From contig NZ_CP076133.1 of the NCBI RefSeq assembly GCF_018736045.1, forward strand, positions 682,001 to 746,000: a stretch of 64,000 nucleotides of DNA, written 5' to 3'. Source of the stretch: Flammeovirga yaeyamensis (GTDB lineage Bacteria > Bacteroidota > Bacteroidia > Cytophagales > Flammeovirgaceae). Below are positions 8,061 through 17,551 of this stretch, piece after piece. A program made the position numbers and the translations under genes. Under the pieces are notes generated by a model, which saw nothing but the letters and a program-made list of their open reading frames with translations, did no database searches and was not told the DNA's origin. Position 1 is the stretch's first letter; every line of letters begins with the position of its first letter.

Positions 8061-10004
8061 ATGAAATCTTATTACGATATCTTCCGCGATTTACCTGACT
8101 CAAATTTATTAAGGCGAATAGAAAACAAAGATAAATATCATAAGGATGCTGTGATGGCTGCTTTTGACATGTTATTAAAAAGAGGACTCAGTGTAAAGCA
8201 TCCATTTCCGGGGGAGGAAGTAAAAGATGCGAGAAAATTATTTCCTTATTTTTCTCCGGAAGATAAAGACCCTCAGCATTGGTTTAAATATGTGGTAGAT
8301 AAGATACCATTAAAGACTGTCATCGGGTATCTAATTTTTATTCTCTGTGTATTAATCGTTGGGTATAATACAGAAATGGATGGTGATTGGAAAAACCATT
8401 TATTTATATACACAGACTATATTGTTACCAGTGGTTTTATATATAATTTAATTATTTTCATTACCTTTTTTTTCTTCTTTTTTAGGACAAAGAAAAGAAG
8501 GAAAAGCTTCTTAAATATCAATCCAAGGCGAGTATTTTTTGCTTTTTATATAAGCTTATCCATATTTCTACTTTTAAATATAATTGGCTTTGTTTTTTCA
8601 AAGACACCGCTTGTCGTTACTGTGTTGAATAGTAATTCATTAAAACAATTTTTGGCATTATCAGTCAACAATGTCTTTGCCTCTTTTAATCAAGTTTTAA
8701 TTGTGTTTTGGTTATTGCTTTCTCAATTATTAATACGTTTCAAATCTAATAAATTAAATAGGCGGTTAATTATTATAGGAGTATGTTTTTTATCAATTCT
8801 TTTGCAATTGCCTAGTCACTTGGTTGAAATAGGTTTTTCTATTTCAACCTTTTTTATATTATTAAAATTTGGATTTATAACTTATTGCTTATCTGTGATT
8901 TATGTTAGAGAAAGGAACTTGTTGCTTTTAGTGTTTTTAATGTTTATTCTAGATTTGAATTATGATTACTTTCGAGGTGGTGGTACATTTTACCATAATT
9001 GGACCATATTTTTAATTGCCTTATTCAGTACAAATTCAGTTAGTAATAATCAAATATTTCATTGGGTAAAATCATTTAATCTACCAATTTCTGGAAGAGT
9101 ATTTTTTGGAGGTTGGATAGCAACTATTCCTTTAATACTCATCTTGCCCAATACGGCTTGGGATTTTTATTTGAAATCAGGTAAATGGTATTTATTAAAT
9201 CAAAATGATAAATCATTAGTACTAATCACAGAAGCAATTCGTAAAGACGACAGCAATTCAGAATATTTTAATTTAAGAGGTAATATTTATTATCAACATG
9301 GTTTAATGGACATTGCTGTAAAGAACTACAACAGATCAATAGAATTAGTTTCTGATAAATTCATAGTATTTCAAAATAGGGGTAATGCTTATAGGGATAT
9401 GGGAAATTATGAGGAAGCTATAAAAGATTATGCTAAGTGTATTGAAAATAATTATCAAGTGATTAAATGTTTAGAGGAAAGAGGGAATTGTTATTTTAAA
9501 TCAGGAGAATTTACCAAAGCAATAGAAGATTTGGCAACATGTTTAGAACTATCACCTAACAATTTGAATGCTCTCAGTATAATGGGAAATATTTATTGGG
9601 CTAAAGAGGATTATACAAATGCTGAATTTTATCTAAAAAAATCTATTGAAAACGGGAATAATAATCAAACTGTTTCCGAAGCTTTAGCTTTGGTTTATAT
9701 GAAACAAGATAAGGTAAATGAGGCATATCAAGTGTTTTATAAAATCAATGATAAGCCATTTACTTTCAGAAAATCAAATTATAATTATGGATTAGCTCTT
9801 TATCATCAAGGACTTTTTGATGAGGCAATTGAGCAATTTCAAAAATCAATTGACAAACATGAGGAAGAAGATAAATGTTATTATCAGTTGTCCCTTTGTT
9901 ATAATCAATTAAAAATGCCTGCTAAGGTATGTGAGTATATGCTTATTGCGGCAACTATGCAACACGAACAAGCTAAGGAAGATTTGAAGAAGTATTGTGA
10001 ATAA
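8061..10004 (+). CDS. polytopic membrane protein with C-terminal TPR repeats
   Basis: 647 residues. The N-terminal ~75 residues are soluble and charged. Roughly residues 95-375 carry several hydrophobic helices (for example TVIGYLIFILCVLIVGY and FYISLSIFLLLNIIGFVF). The C-terminal ~270 residues contain repeated TPR units (YFNLRGNIYYQHGLMDIAVKNY, VFQNRGNAYRDMGNYEEAIKDY, YYQLSLCYNQLKMPAKVCEYM). TPRs mediate protein binding; no enzymatic domain is visible. It is transcribed divergently from hipBST, with the operator array between. The palindromic repeat at 10012-10192 follows directly. Confidence 0.8.
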   Translation: MKSYYDIFRDLPDSNLLRRIENKDKYHKDAVMAAFDMLLKRGLSVKHPFPGEEVKDARKLFPYFSPEDKDPQHWFKYVVDKIPLKTVIGYLIFILCVLIVGYNTEMDGDWKNHLFIYTDYIVTSGFIYNLIIFITFFFFFFRTKKRRKSFLNINPRRVFFAFYISLSIFLLLNIIGFVFSKTPLVVTVLNSNSLKQFLALSVNNVFASFNQVLIVFWLLLSQLLIRFKSNKLNRRLIIIGVCFLSILLQLPSHLVEIGFSISTFFILLKFGFITYCLSVIYVRERNLLLLVFLMFILDLNYDYFRGGGTFYHNWTIFLIALFSTNSVSNNQIFHWVKSFNLPISGRVFFGGWIATIPLILILPNTAWDFYLKSGKWYLLNQNDKSLVLITEAIRKDDSNSEYFNLRGNIYYQHGLMDIAVKNYNRSIELVSDKFIVFQNRGNAYRDMGNYEEAIKDYAKCIENNYQVIKCLEERGNCYFKSGEFTKAIEDLATCLELSPNNLNALSIMGNIYWAKEDYTNAEFYLKKSIENGNNNQTVSEALALVYMKQDKVNEAYQVFYKINDKPFTFRKSNYNYGLALYHQGLFDEAIEQFQKSIDKHEEEDKCYYQLSLCYNQLKMPAKVCEYMLIAATMQHEQAKEDLKKYCE

Positions 10005-10011
10005 TGTATTT

Positions 10012-10192
10012 ATATCCCAGGACTGAAGTCCTAGGCTTGCGATAATTATATCCTCAAGACTAAAGTCTTTTCAGATTTTGACGAGTAACCGTTATGTAAA
10101 TTCCGTCTTGCAGTAAATTTAGTGAACACTTCAGTGTTCACTAAACCAATTATTACTACCCTAGGGTTTCAACCCTAGGATAATTATTCCGC
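10012..10192. repeat. multi-hairpin intergenic repeat, copy 1
   Basis: Four short perfect or near-perfect hairpins in a row: GGACTGAAGTCC, AAGACTAAAGTCTT, GTGAACACTTCAGTGTTCAC and CCTAGGGTTTCAACCCTAGG, joined by conserved linkers (GACGAGTAACC, GTAAATTCCGTCTTGCA). The same block recurs at 20350-20592 with one internal unit duplicated. It fills the space between genes and resembles a REP-type palindromic family, distinct from the one at 41.8-52 kb. Confidence 0.8.
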
Positions 10193-10261
10193 TGTTTGGA
10201 ACCGTCAGAAATCCCCCTTAATTTTATCCTTATTTTTTCAGTAAATAACCAGCTAAAAACA

Positions 10262-10945
10262 ATGTCATCATCATTTAAGACCAATTTCTATGTTAGTTTT
10301 GGTATAGCAGCAATAATAGGATTGCTATTATTCATTCAAACTACTAATGCCTTAATAAGCGGTATTCTTACCTTAATATTAGGAACTCTATCTTTTATTT
10401 TCGGCTATGTTGGAGATTACTTAGGAGAAAAAAGACATTATACTGTCATAAACAGCAACGGTTTTTTAGGGTTAATTAATGATGGTTTTAGCGTAGAAAA
10501 GAAAGAGCGATATGTTGGTTTAACAGGTACCTATAATGGATATATTGTAGATATCTATTATGATTGGTCAACTGTTGTAAAACCAAGAGTCCACAAAGCG
10601 TTTGTGATCAATTTCTATTTTCAACCTATTAAAGGAAGTGATGAATTTAAAGATGATATTTACAATCAATTTGTTGATAGACATAAAGTATCAAACTTTG
10701 GTTTTTATCCACATCAGTATTGGTGGAAAGATGGAATGTTGTCAGTGAAAATTGGTGCGACTATGTGGAACCCAAGTCGTAAAAAACTAATCAAATACTT
10801 AAAGAAAGGAAGTGAAATTCTTCAAAAGGAGAGGTTGAGACCTTTAGACAAAGAAGGCTTGCGTCTGCATAGAGAGGAATATCCATATCATTTAGTACCA
10901 GAAATCGATTTATATTTTATGCAAGAGGAGGTAGAGGTATTTTAG
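10262..10945 (+). CDS. small membrane protein of unknown function
   Basis: The ATG at 10262 (MSSSFKTNFYVSFG) is preferred over one 66 bp upstream, whose codons begin at the edge of the preceding repeat. The product is 227 residues with two hydrophobic segments near the N terminus (YVSFGIAAIIGLLLFIQ and ALISGILTLILGTLSFIFG). A soluble C-terminal domain rich in Tyr and Trp follows (YNGYIVDIYYDWST, HQYWWKDGM). No family recognised. It stands alone between a repeat block and a palindrome. Confidence 0.65.
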   Translation: MSSSFKTNFYVSFGIAAIIGLLLFIQTTNALISGILTLILGTLSFIFGYVGDYLGEKRHYTVINSNGFLGLINDGFSVEKKERYVGLTGTYNGYIVDIYYDWSTVVKPRVHKAFVINFYFQPIKGSDEFKDDIYNQFVDRHKVSNFGFYPHQYWWKDGMLSVKIGATMWNPSRKKLIKYLKKGSEILQKERLRPLDKEGLRLHREEYPYHLVPEIDLYFMQEEVEVF

Positions 10946-10995
10946 GTGAAACATTAAATGTAACAATCAAAAAATCATTCAATTAATGATAGTTT

Positions 10996-11015
10996 GATAA
11001 TGAAATTTCATTATC
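10996..11015. terminator. perfect 20-bp palindrome, possible terminator
   Basis: GATAATGAAATTTCATTATC is a perfect palindrome 50 bp after the stop of the preceding gene, with a T-rich stretch at 11024-11031. It could be a weak terminator or a protein site. Nothing else recognisable lies in 10946-11198. Confidence 0.35.
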
Positions 11016-11198
11016 TTGTGACGTTTTTTATTTGAATTACTTTTTAGTTAGCGATTTTTTTTAATCTTAAAATTAACTATGCCAACTGCCTTTAACTTAA
11101 TCAATAATGTATTATTTAAATGTACATCATTAGTATTGTTTCGTTAGGTCAGTATATAAAATTTAGCTAGTAACAAACTATTCACATTCAAAAAACTA

Positions 11199-12002
11199 AT
11201 GAAAAATATAACTCAACTATTACTCTTATTTTTAATGGTATCCTGTGGGTTTGGTTCTAAAAATCAGATCACATGTGAAAAATATAGCATTGACCTAGAA
11301 TCTAATACTCTTCAATTGAATGGGAGTATGGTATATTTGAATACTTTTGATTCAGTTTTTTACTTTAAAAAAGAAAAGAAGGTCTTGGCTTATCAAAAGC
11401 TCAATAATAATATTAGAGTTGTTGGTTTTGATTTATGTAAAGGTAGAACAGATATAGATGAAATACTATTAAATAGAGATTGGATTTCAGCTAATTATGT
11501 TTTTGATGATTTAATACAATTCTTAACTAAATCTTCAGATGGGGAACTGGATTTAATAGAATGTAGATATTCAGAACATGATATTTTAATTTATGACTAT
11601 TGGCAAGGGAAAATAGATATTGTAGGAATTCATAATCATCCAAATGAAATTGATTTAACAGCACAAGGTATCACAAAATCAATAACTTCATGGAAACCCA
11701 AAGGAGATAATTCTTTTGAAATAAGTCTTGTTACTTTAAACGATAAAGTACTAGGGCAGTATTGTTATTTTAGCCAAAGTAGAATAGACTGTATTGATGG
11801 AGATAACTTTTCATTTGAGTTCAACAATCAAGAGTTTCAAAAAAACAATGAGGTCAAATTTAAATTTAGATCTGGCTATTCTAATACTTGGGGAGAGGCG
11901 AAAATTATTAAAATATCAGAAGATAAAATTCATTGGAAAGTGACTAAAGCACCTAAAGGGGTTTATTATGCTTTTGATGATGTGGAGATGTTGAAAGTTT
12001 AA
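11199..12002 (+). CDS. lipoprotein with shared C-terminal module
   Basis: 267 residues with a lipoprotein signal (LLLLFLMVSCGFG). The N-terminal ~160 residues match nothing I recognise. The last ~107 residues (from about KPKGDNSFEISL, with QYCYFSQSRIDC and FKFRSGYSNTWGEAKI) are nearly identical to the C terminus of the 360-residue lipoprotein at 13212-14294, while the N-terminal parts are unrelated. First of four lipoprotein genes in the same direction (gaps 21, 24 and 48 bp), likely an operon anchored in the outer or inner membrane. Function unknown. Confidence 0.75.
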   Translation: MKNITQLLLLFLMVSCGFGSKNQITCEKYSIDLESNTLQLNGSMVYLNTFDSVFYFKKEKKVLAYQKLNNNIRVVGFDLCKGRTDIDEILLNRDWISANYVFDDLIQFLTKSSDGELDLIECRYSEHDILIYDYWQGKIDIVGIHNHPNEIDLTAQGITKSITSWKPKGDNSFEISLVTLNDKVLGQYCYFSQSRIDCIDGDNFSFEFNNQEFQKNNEVKFKFRSGYSNTWGEAKIIKISEDKIHWKVTKAPKGVYYAFDDVEMLKV

Positions 12003-12023
12003 TATAAATTAGAATCATTTTTT

Positions 12024-12608
12024 ATGAGCTACCATCAAATAATTTTCTTTATACTAATAGTAATATCGGTCTCTGGGTGTGGAAAGATAAAAGATGATAA
12101 GTTTTTTGATAACAAGGACCTTAATGAAGTATTCGAAAAGGTTCCATATTTAGAAAAACTAAATAAAGAGGTCTTTAAAGGAGACAATCTACTTAAATTC
12201 TATGAAGCATATGATCTGATTAATAATCTATCGTTAAATAATGTATCTGAGGAATTATTCAATAAGTTCAAAGATCCAATGAGCTTACATTATATATTCA
12301 AAGTTTCAGATGATTACTTAGGAGTAATAGTAAGCTTTGGTGTAAAAGACGAAAGTGAGATTTTAACTGAATATCCTAGTGGTTGGGTGATACTAGTATT
12401 AAATCAACAAGGTCAAATAACTAGTTTCCTTAATATTATTGGTGTATCAAATTATTATAAAGAGGAGATTTCTCTTGAATTTATTGATAATCAGTTTTTG
12501 ATTAAAAAGACATATAAGGTTAGAAAAAATGGTGAATTAGTACCTAATAAAGTAGAATCATTTAAGTATAAAATTTCTTCTAAGGGCACTTTTGATAGAA
12601 TAAATTAA
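12024..12608 (+). CDS. small lipoprotein, unknown function
   Basis: 194 residues with a lipobox (IVISVSGCGK). The mature part is acidic to mixed-charge, with a beta-rich C-terminal half (GWVILVLNQQGQITSFLNI). No family recognised. It lies 21 bp after the previous lipoprotein and 24 bp before the next. Confidence 0.7.
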   Translation: MSYHQIIFFILIVISVSGCGKIKDDKFFDNKDLNEVFEKVPYLEKLNKEVFKGDNLLKFYEAYDLINNLSLNNVSEELFNKFKDPMSLHYIFKVSDDYLGVIVSFGVKDESEILTEYPSGWVILVLNQQGQITSFLNIIGVSNYYKEEISLEFIDNQFLIKKTYKVRKNGELVPNKVESFKYKISSKGTFDRIN

Positions 12609-12632
12609 AGCTAACAATGCAAGAAAATTGAT

Positions 12633-13163
12633 ATGAACCAAATAAAAACAATTAGCCTTCAGATAATACTTACTATAGTATTTATGAGTTGTACAAATCA
12701 GGCAAATAAACTCGAAAATCTAAGACAATTTCAAGATGACCAAGTATTTAATGTTTGGGATAAACAAAAAGGAAACGATGAAGCCTTTTTGGGGCTTATA
12801 GGTGAAGGTAAAATAATTTCATCTTCTTTTTTCAAAGTATCTTCTGATACACTACCTTATAATTATTTTTTGAAAAATGATTCTATTTATGTTCTAGGTA
12901 AAATAGATGAAACAAAATATGTCATGTCAGATGGGAATTCAATTTTTGGATGTTCATTAGATCCAAACAATACAATAACTTCTATTGTTTCCTTATCAAT
13001 TTTTTTTCCAGAGGATTATTATCATGTATCTAGTCATATAGAAAAAAATAATATTCTTATTCTTGAAAAGGATGGCTGTAAAGAAAATAGCTATGTTTAT
13101 TCTTTAGAAAATACGGAATTTATCCATCCTAAGGTAAATTTTAAAGAAACAGGTTGTAAATAA
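12633..13163 (+). CDS. small lipoprotein, unknown function
   Basis: 176 residues with a lipoprotein signal (TIVFMSCTNQ). It contains three later cysteines, including one in GCSLDPNN and a C-terminal GCK. No domain recognised. Third gene in the four-lipoprotein run. Confidence 0.68.
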   Translation: MNQIKTISLQIILTIVFMSCTNQANKLENLRQFQDDQVFNVWDKQKGNDEAFLGLIGEGKIISSSFFKVSSDTLPYNYFLKNDSIYVLGKIDETKYVMSDGNSIFGCSLDPNNTITSIVSLSIFFPEDYYHVSSHIEKNNILILEKDGCKENSYVYSLENTEFIHPKVNFKETGCK

Positions 13164-13211
13164 AATTGTTTCTTAATGATAAGTATACAGCTAATTTAAT
13201 TTGACTTAAAA

Positions 13212-14294
13212 ATGAAATTAAAACTAATCATCTTATCACTTATCACCACTTTTTTCTTTTCTTCTTGTGAGGAAAAGCTATCGAAAATAGAAAGTGATAA
13301 TTATACTGGGTTTATACAAGGAGACCCAACAATCAAGTTAGAGGTACCATTTAGAATGGGAGAGTTTGGGAAAGGATTTATTAGTAATGCTCCTTCAAAA
13401 ACATACTCTTTGACAAAATCGGAAGACTTTAATAAAAGAAAATCTCTTATTAAAAAGTTAGGTTTGAGATTTAACTCTTTTGATGAAGAAAGTTATACCT
13501 CAAGTAATTACTCACAAAATACAATAGTTTATCAAGGGTATACACCTTTCTCTAAAGATAGAGTAGTCGAATTAATAGGGTTTGGTGAAATGCCTTTGGA
13601 TAAAACTGGAAAACAAAGTGTAGATTTCTATTACATGCTCGTGTTGTCTAATAGTCAAGGTGAAATTTTAGATAAGGACACTTTAGCTATATTCTCAAAT
13701 TATGATGACCAAAATATCATTTACCGAGAAGGTGTAATTCTTAGTGAGGATCAATATATGACGATCGATTATGAGTATAAAAAGGCGAATAATATACCTA
13801 CAGAAATTGTTCTTCATCGTAAAATGTTTTCAATAGAAGATGATAAGTTTACTTTACAAAAGAACTTATCTGATTTTATATTTCCATGTGATGAAAATGC
13901 ATTGGACTTTGTTGGTCAATTTAAAAATGAAAACAAGGTTAAAACATATTGGTCTGCTTCTTCTGCTCAAAACAAATCTTCTTTTAAGCCTTTGGATAAC
14001 AATTCTTTCCAAGTTTCATTAATTAAAAAGGATAATAAGATTTTAGGACAATATTGTTATACCAGTCAAGGTAGAATCGATTGTTTTTTTGGAGACGATT
14101 ATTCATTTGAGTTCAACAATCAAGAGTTGTTAAAGAACAAAGAAGTCACTTTTAAATTTAGATCAGGCTATTCTAATACTTGGGGAGAAGCGAAAATCAT
14201 TAAAGTATCAGAAGATAAAATTCATTGGAAGGTGACTAAAGCACCTAAAGGTGAGTGTTATGCTTATGATGATGTGGAGATGTTGAGAATCTGA
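13212..14294 (+). CDS. lipoprotein with shared C-terminal module
   Basis: 360 residues with a lipobox (TTFFFSSCEEK). Residues ~20-240 form a unique beta-rich region. The last ~107 residues carry the module QYCYTSQGRIDC ... FKFRSGYSNTWGEAKI ... KVTKAPKGECYAYDD. The module is almost identical, also at nucleotide level, to that of the lipoprotein at 11199-12002, which points to recent duplication or gene conversion of the 3' end only. A terminator follows 90 bp downstream. Function unknown. Confidence 0.75.
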   Translation: MKLKLIILSLITTFFFSSCEEKLSKIESDNYTGFIQGDPTIKLEVPFRMGEFGKGFISNAPSKTYSLTKSEDFNKRKSLIKKLGLRFNSFDEESYTSSNYSQNTIVYQGYTPFSKDRVVELIGFGEMPLDKTGKQSVDFYYMLVLSNSQGEILDKDTLAIFSNYDDQNIIYREGVILSEDQYMTIDYEYKKANNIPTEIVLHRKMFSIEDDKFTLQKNLSDFIFPCDENALDFVGQFKNENKVKTYWSASSAQNKSSFKPLDNNSFQVSLIKKDNKILGQYCYTSQGRIDCFFGDDYSFEFNNQELLKNKEVTFKFRSGYSNTWGEAKIIKVSEDKIHWKVTKAPKGECYAYDDVEMLRI

Positions 14295-14385
14295 TTTAAC
14301 ATGCCCTGGGATGGAGATTATTTGGAAGTTTTGTTAAAATATAACTCACCGACTACAAGACTTCTATCGTTTGTTATTATATAGA

Positions 14386-14427
14386 AAAGACCCCGAAAAT
14401 GTCAATATGGCTTTTTTGGGGTTTTTA
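14386..14427 (+). terminator. rho-independent terminator after lipoprotein cluster
   Basis: A GACCCCGAAAA arm pairs with TTTTTTGGGGTTTTT across a short loop, followed by a T-rich tail. It lies ~90 bp after the last lipoprotein stop. The remainder of 14428-14817 holds only the direct repeat described next. Confidence 0.65.
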
Positions 14428-14545
14428 GTTTGCTTAATAGATAGTATCATCTTTTTCCTAAGGTTTGGCTCAAGTCAACAAAATCGTGTTTATTACCAAC
14501 TTTAACAAAGAGATCTCACTCGTCGGTTAGGAAATGATTTTCGAT

Positions 14546-14664
14546 GAGGAAAATGAATTAAAATCGTGAGCAAACGCGAAAGGACTTGAAACTCAAAAAA
14601 AAGGATAAGAGAATTGAGCAAAACCCAATCCTCTTATCCTTTTATTATTATGCAATTATTAATC
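14546..14664. repeat. direct repeat copy A with embedded terminator (14600-14642)
   Basis: About 119 bp nearly identical to 16257-16376, the two flanking the gene at 14818-16107. Each copy contains a perfect 12-bp stem (AAAGGATAAGAG / CTCTTATCCTTT), with T-runs on both sides, so it could terminate in either direction. The small reading frame over this copy (TTG start, low-complexity product) is judged spurious. Confidence 0.75.
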
Positions 14665-14817
14665 TTCTAAGGGATAATTTAAAAGAACAAGCGATTCTTT
14701 GCATGTGCATATCTCCCCTTAAGCTTTATAAATCATTATTCACGAAAATGAGAAAAATCAAGAGTTCTAATGAAGCAATAAAAATTTAATCATTGAATTT
14801 TCATATCATCACACAAA

Positions 14818-16107
14818 CTACTCATAATCCATACTAACCGGAACGACTAATTCATGACTACTTGCTTGTGGGACACCATCTACCATTTTTGGTGTAAACT
14901 TAGGGCACCCATAAGCAATTTTTTGAAGCTGTTTCGCTATCCAAGGTGTAGAACAATTTTTGACTTCTATATCAGTTACATCTCCTTTTTCATTAATTGT
15001 GTAATGAAGACTTACTTTCTCATTAGTGATATAATCAGTATCTTCAATCAAAGTAGCAAAGTAAAATTGCAAATATCTTAGAAATTCATAGTCATGTCTT
15101 CTACCAAAGAGTGTCGGTTCGGCATTTTCTCTTAAATTGACATGCTTTCTTTTATTATCCTTAAACTGAATGTTATTGCAAATCCATTCTTCATCAGTTA
15201 CATAGAAATTATCAATAAGCATTAATTTTTTATCTAACGAAGGTTGATTAACAACCGTGAGAATAGCATAAGCTCCTTTTCCTATGGCTCTGAAACTTGT
15301 ATTTCCTATTTTATATGATGCACTCATATTGCTTTGAAAATTGTTAAGTTGAATTCCTCTACCAATTGGAAAAGTTGTAAAATTCCTACTATACTGATTA
15401 GCCCCATTCCCATAATAAACCAAGTAAATGTTTGCTGTAGCATTAAGTTCTGGAGTTTTATTACTAATAGTTTCCACATAATACTTTATATCAAAAGGAC
15501 CTTCCTTATCATACTGAAAAACATTCGTATTGGCTGGCAGCTTTCCTTCAGTAGAAAAATAAGTAGCAAGATAATCCATACCCAATGAACAAGAAGTAGT
15601 CTCTAGCTTAGGTAAATTATATTTTGCATCGATTTTGAACTTAAAATGAATATCAAAATACTTTGAAGGCTGATTTTTATCAAAAAAGTGAATCTTAGCC
15701 GTATAGTCTTTTCCTTCTTTAAATCGATGGTCAAAGACCATAGCTGCAAAAATAGTAAAGTCATCCCCTTGAGGAGGGAATTTGAAATCAAGCTCACTGA
15801 ATTCATGAACTGACTTTAGTCCTTCATCCAATGTTTGTGTATAAGTCAGTTTGTACGCAAGGTGATGCATTCCCTGGTTTAAAGAAAAACCATCTAAATT
15901 ATTAACGTTAATGACAAGTTCCTCACCTATACCAAATGAAAAATCATCTCTGATTTCTTCCCTGTCAAAAATAAGCATTTCAAAAGATTCGCAAAATAAG
16001 TCATGGAATTTCGTTCTATTAGTATTAATACTCTGAGCAGAGACAGTGTTAGAAAACACTCCTAGAAAAAGAAAAAAAATAAAAGATACTAAAAAATTGG
16101 TTTTCAT
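14818..16107 (-). CDS. exported protein with TonB C-terminal-like domain
   Basis: The start is set at 16107, where a clear signal peptide begins (MKTNFLVSFIFFLFLGVFS, cleavage after VSA); an upstream in-frame start would add 22 residues before it. 429 residues. The bulk is an unrecognised beta-rich domain. The last ~75 residues (VSLHYTINEKGDVTDIEV, ACP-type CPKFTPKMVDGVP, ELVVPVSM) resemble the TonB_C fold found in many Bacteroidota periplasmic proteins. It is a single gene bracketed by two ~119-bp direct repeats carrying terminators, which makes it an insulated, possibly mobile cassette. Function unknown. Confidence 0.75.
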   Translation of the reverse strand: MKTNFLVSFIFFLFLGVFSNTVSAQSINTNRTKFHDLFCESFEMLIFDREEIRDDFSFGIGEELVINVNNLDGFSLNQGMHHLAYKLTYTQTLDEGLKSVHEFSELDFKFPPQGDDFTIFAAMVFDHRFKEGKDYTAKIHFFDKNQPSKYFDIHFKFKIDAKYNLPKLETTSCSLGMDYLATYFSTEGKLPANTNVFQYDKEGPFDIKYYVETISNKTPELNATANIYLVYYGNGANQYSRNFTTFPIGRGIQLNNFQSNMSASYKIGNTSFRAIGKGAYAILTVVNQPSLDKKLMLIDNFYVTDEEWICNNIQFKDNKRKHVNLRENAEPTLFGRRHDYEFLRYLQFYFATLIEDTDYITNEKVSLHYTINEKGDVTDIEVKNCSTPWIAKQLQKIAYGCPKFTPKMVDGVPQASSHELVVPVSMDYE

Positions 16108-16256
16108 TCTGGTTAGTCTTTTTTGTATTATTAAATTGAAAAAACACATAGTTAGCAATTTTAATCCTGACAAACAAGTTGGTAAATACTAGTAAAATTC
16201 ACCTTTCCTACTAAGAATAACTAGCTCACTTTTATATTAGCAATAAAATATTGAGT

Positions 16257-16376
16257 GAGGAAAATGGATTAAAATCGTGAGCTATTGCGAAAGGACTTAA
16301 AGTCCAAAAAGAAAGGATAAGAGAATTGAGCAAAACCCAATCCTCTTATCCTTTTATTATTATGCAATTATTAATC
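16257..16376. repeat. direct repeat copy B with embedded terminator (16312-16354)
   Basis: Same sequence as 14546-14664, including the 12-bp terminator stem. This copy also has a perfect small hairpin (GGACTTAAAGTCC) where copy A is degraded. It lies upstream of the gene at 14818-16107 and covers most of the 416-bp gap before 16524; nothing else is visible there. Confidence 0.75.
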
Positions 16377-16523
16377 ATTAAAGCCAATGAAACAGAACTA
16401 GCGATCTCCCTCTTCCCCTGAAAGGACGTATGCCATAAGCCCCTTAAATACCTAGACAAAACCTTCCATCTGTGACACATTACGATCCCCATTTGTCTCT
16501 TAAATATAAAAACTAAACCTTTC

Positions 16524-17528
16524 ATGAGACAACTCAAAACCATATTACTCTTACTATTTTGCAGCTTCCAGTTACATAGCCAATCTATTCAACTTGATAG
16601 CCTAAAGTTCCATCAAATTGACAGTGTATATAATTACTTTTTATTTGATACTTCTGGAATGGGATCAATGACTTTTTATGATATCAAAGATAACTTTGAA
16701 GAGTTTATAAATGACTTTCCAAAATCAGATTATATACCATTCGTTTACGGGAGATTGAGTGAACTAACATATCGATTTGATTTACCGGATGAACGATATC
16801 AAATAAATAGAAAAATTGTAGACAGTTACAATAACTTTAGTTTGATCAACTATGAGCGGAGATTTTATATTAATCATAAGAAGAATGGGGAAAAGTATGT
16901 TCAAATAGTAAGTCCTAATGATAAGAATGACTGTTTAAAAGAAGCGTATAATTATCTAGCACATCACAGCTATTCTGAAAAACGATACACCGAAGCTTTA
17001 GAATTAATAGATCTTCATAATCAAGTGGAAAATACATCGCCAATGAAATACTCATGTTTTTCTTATCCACGAGATTCATTAAGTAATTTAAAATATGATA
17101 TTTATTACGATTTGGAAGAATATGAAAAGTGTTATGAATTAAAGAAAGATGATGTGATATACTATCTATTATATAGTGAAGATAATTGTTATGGAGATGT
17201 ATCAAATATTGATTTTGAACAAATTGAAAGAACTATTGATAAGTATGTTACAGTAATTAAGAAAGTATTTTCCAAAAGGGAAATTGAGGAACAATTTCTA
17301 AAGCAAATCAGACCAGAAAATTCGGATTATTTCGATTATAATGTGACCTTATTTGGGAAAAAATATAGTAAGTACTTTATGGAGGAAACATTACACTATT
17401 ATTTAAATATTGAAATGGAATTTTCAGAAGATGAGTGTATAGTTTGTGAGATGGATAAAAACGAAATAGCTGAAAAATTGGATAAAAGGTTAAAAGAAAC
17501 GTTTCTTTACAAAAAGCTTTCAGAGTAA
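16524..17528 (+). CDS. exported protein of unknown function
   Basis: 334 residues with a signal peptide (TILLLLFCSFQLHSQS). The mature part is alpha-helical with TPR-like spacing (YNYLAHHSYSEKRYTEALELI), rich in Tyr, Asp and Lys, and has a C-terminal cysteine pair (DECIVCEMD). No family recognised. It ends 23 bp before the Crp/Fnr gene on the same strand. Confidence 0.7.
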   Translation: MRQLKTILLLLFCSFQLHSQSIQLDSLKFHQIDSVYNYFLFDTSGMGSMTFYDIKDNFEEFINDFPKSDYIPFVYGRLSELTYRFDLPDERYQINRKIVDSYNNFSLINYERRFYINHKKNGEKYVQIVSPNDKNDCLKEAYNYLAHHSYSEKRYTEALELIDLHNQVENTSPMKYSCFSYPRDSLSNLKYDIYYDLEEYEKCYELKKDDVIYYLLYSEDNCYGDVSNIDFEQIERTIDKYVTVIKKVFSKREIEEQFLKQIRPENSDYFDYNVTLFGKKYSKYFMEETLHYYLNIEMEFSEDECIVCEMDKNEIAEKLDKRLKETFLYKKLSE

Positions 17529-17551
17529 TATAAAAATCAATCCCTACCCCA

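Noticed and set aside
14586-14789. 67-codon frame over a repeat
   Set aside because: TTG start, translation of a repeat and terminator, low complexity, no homologue.
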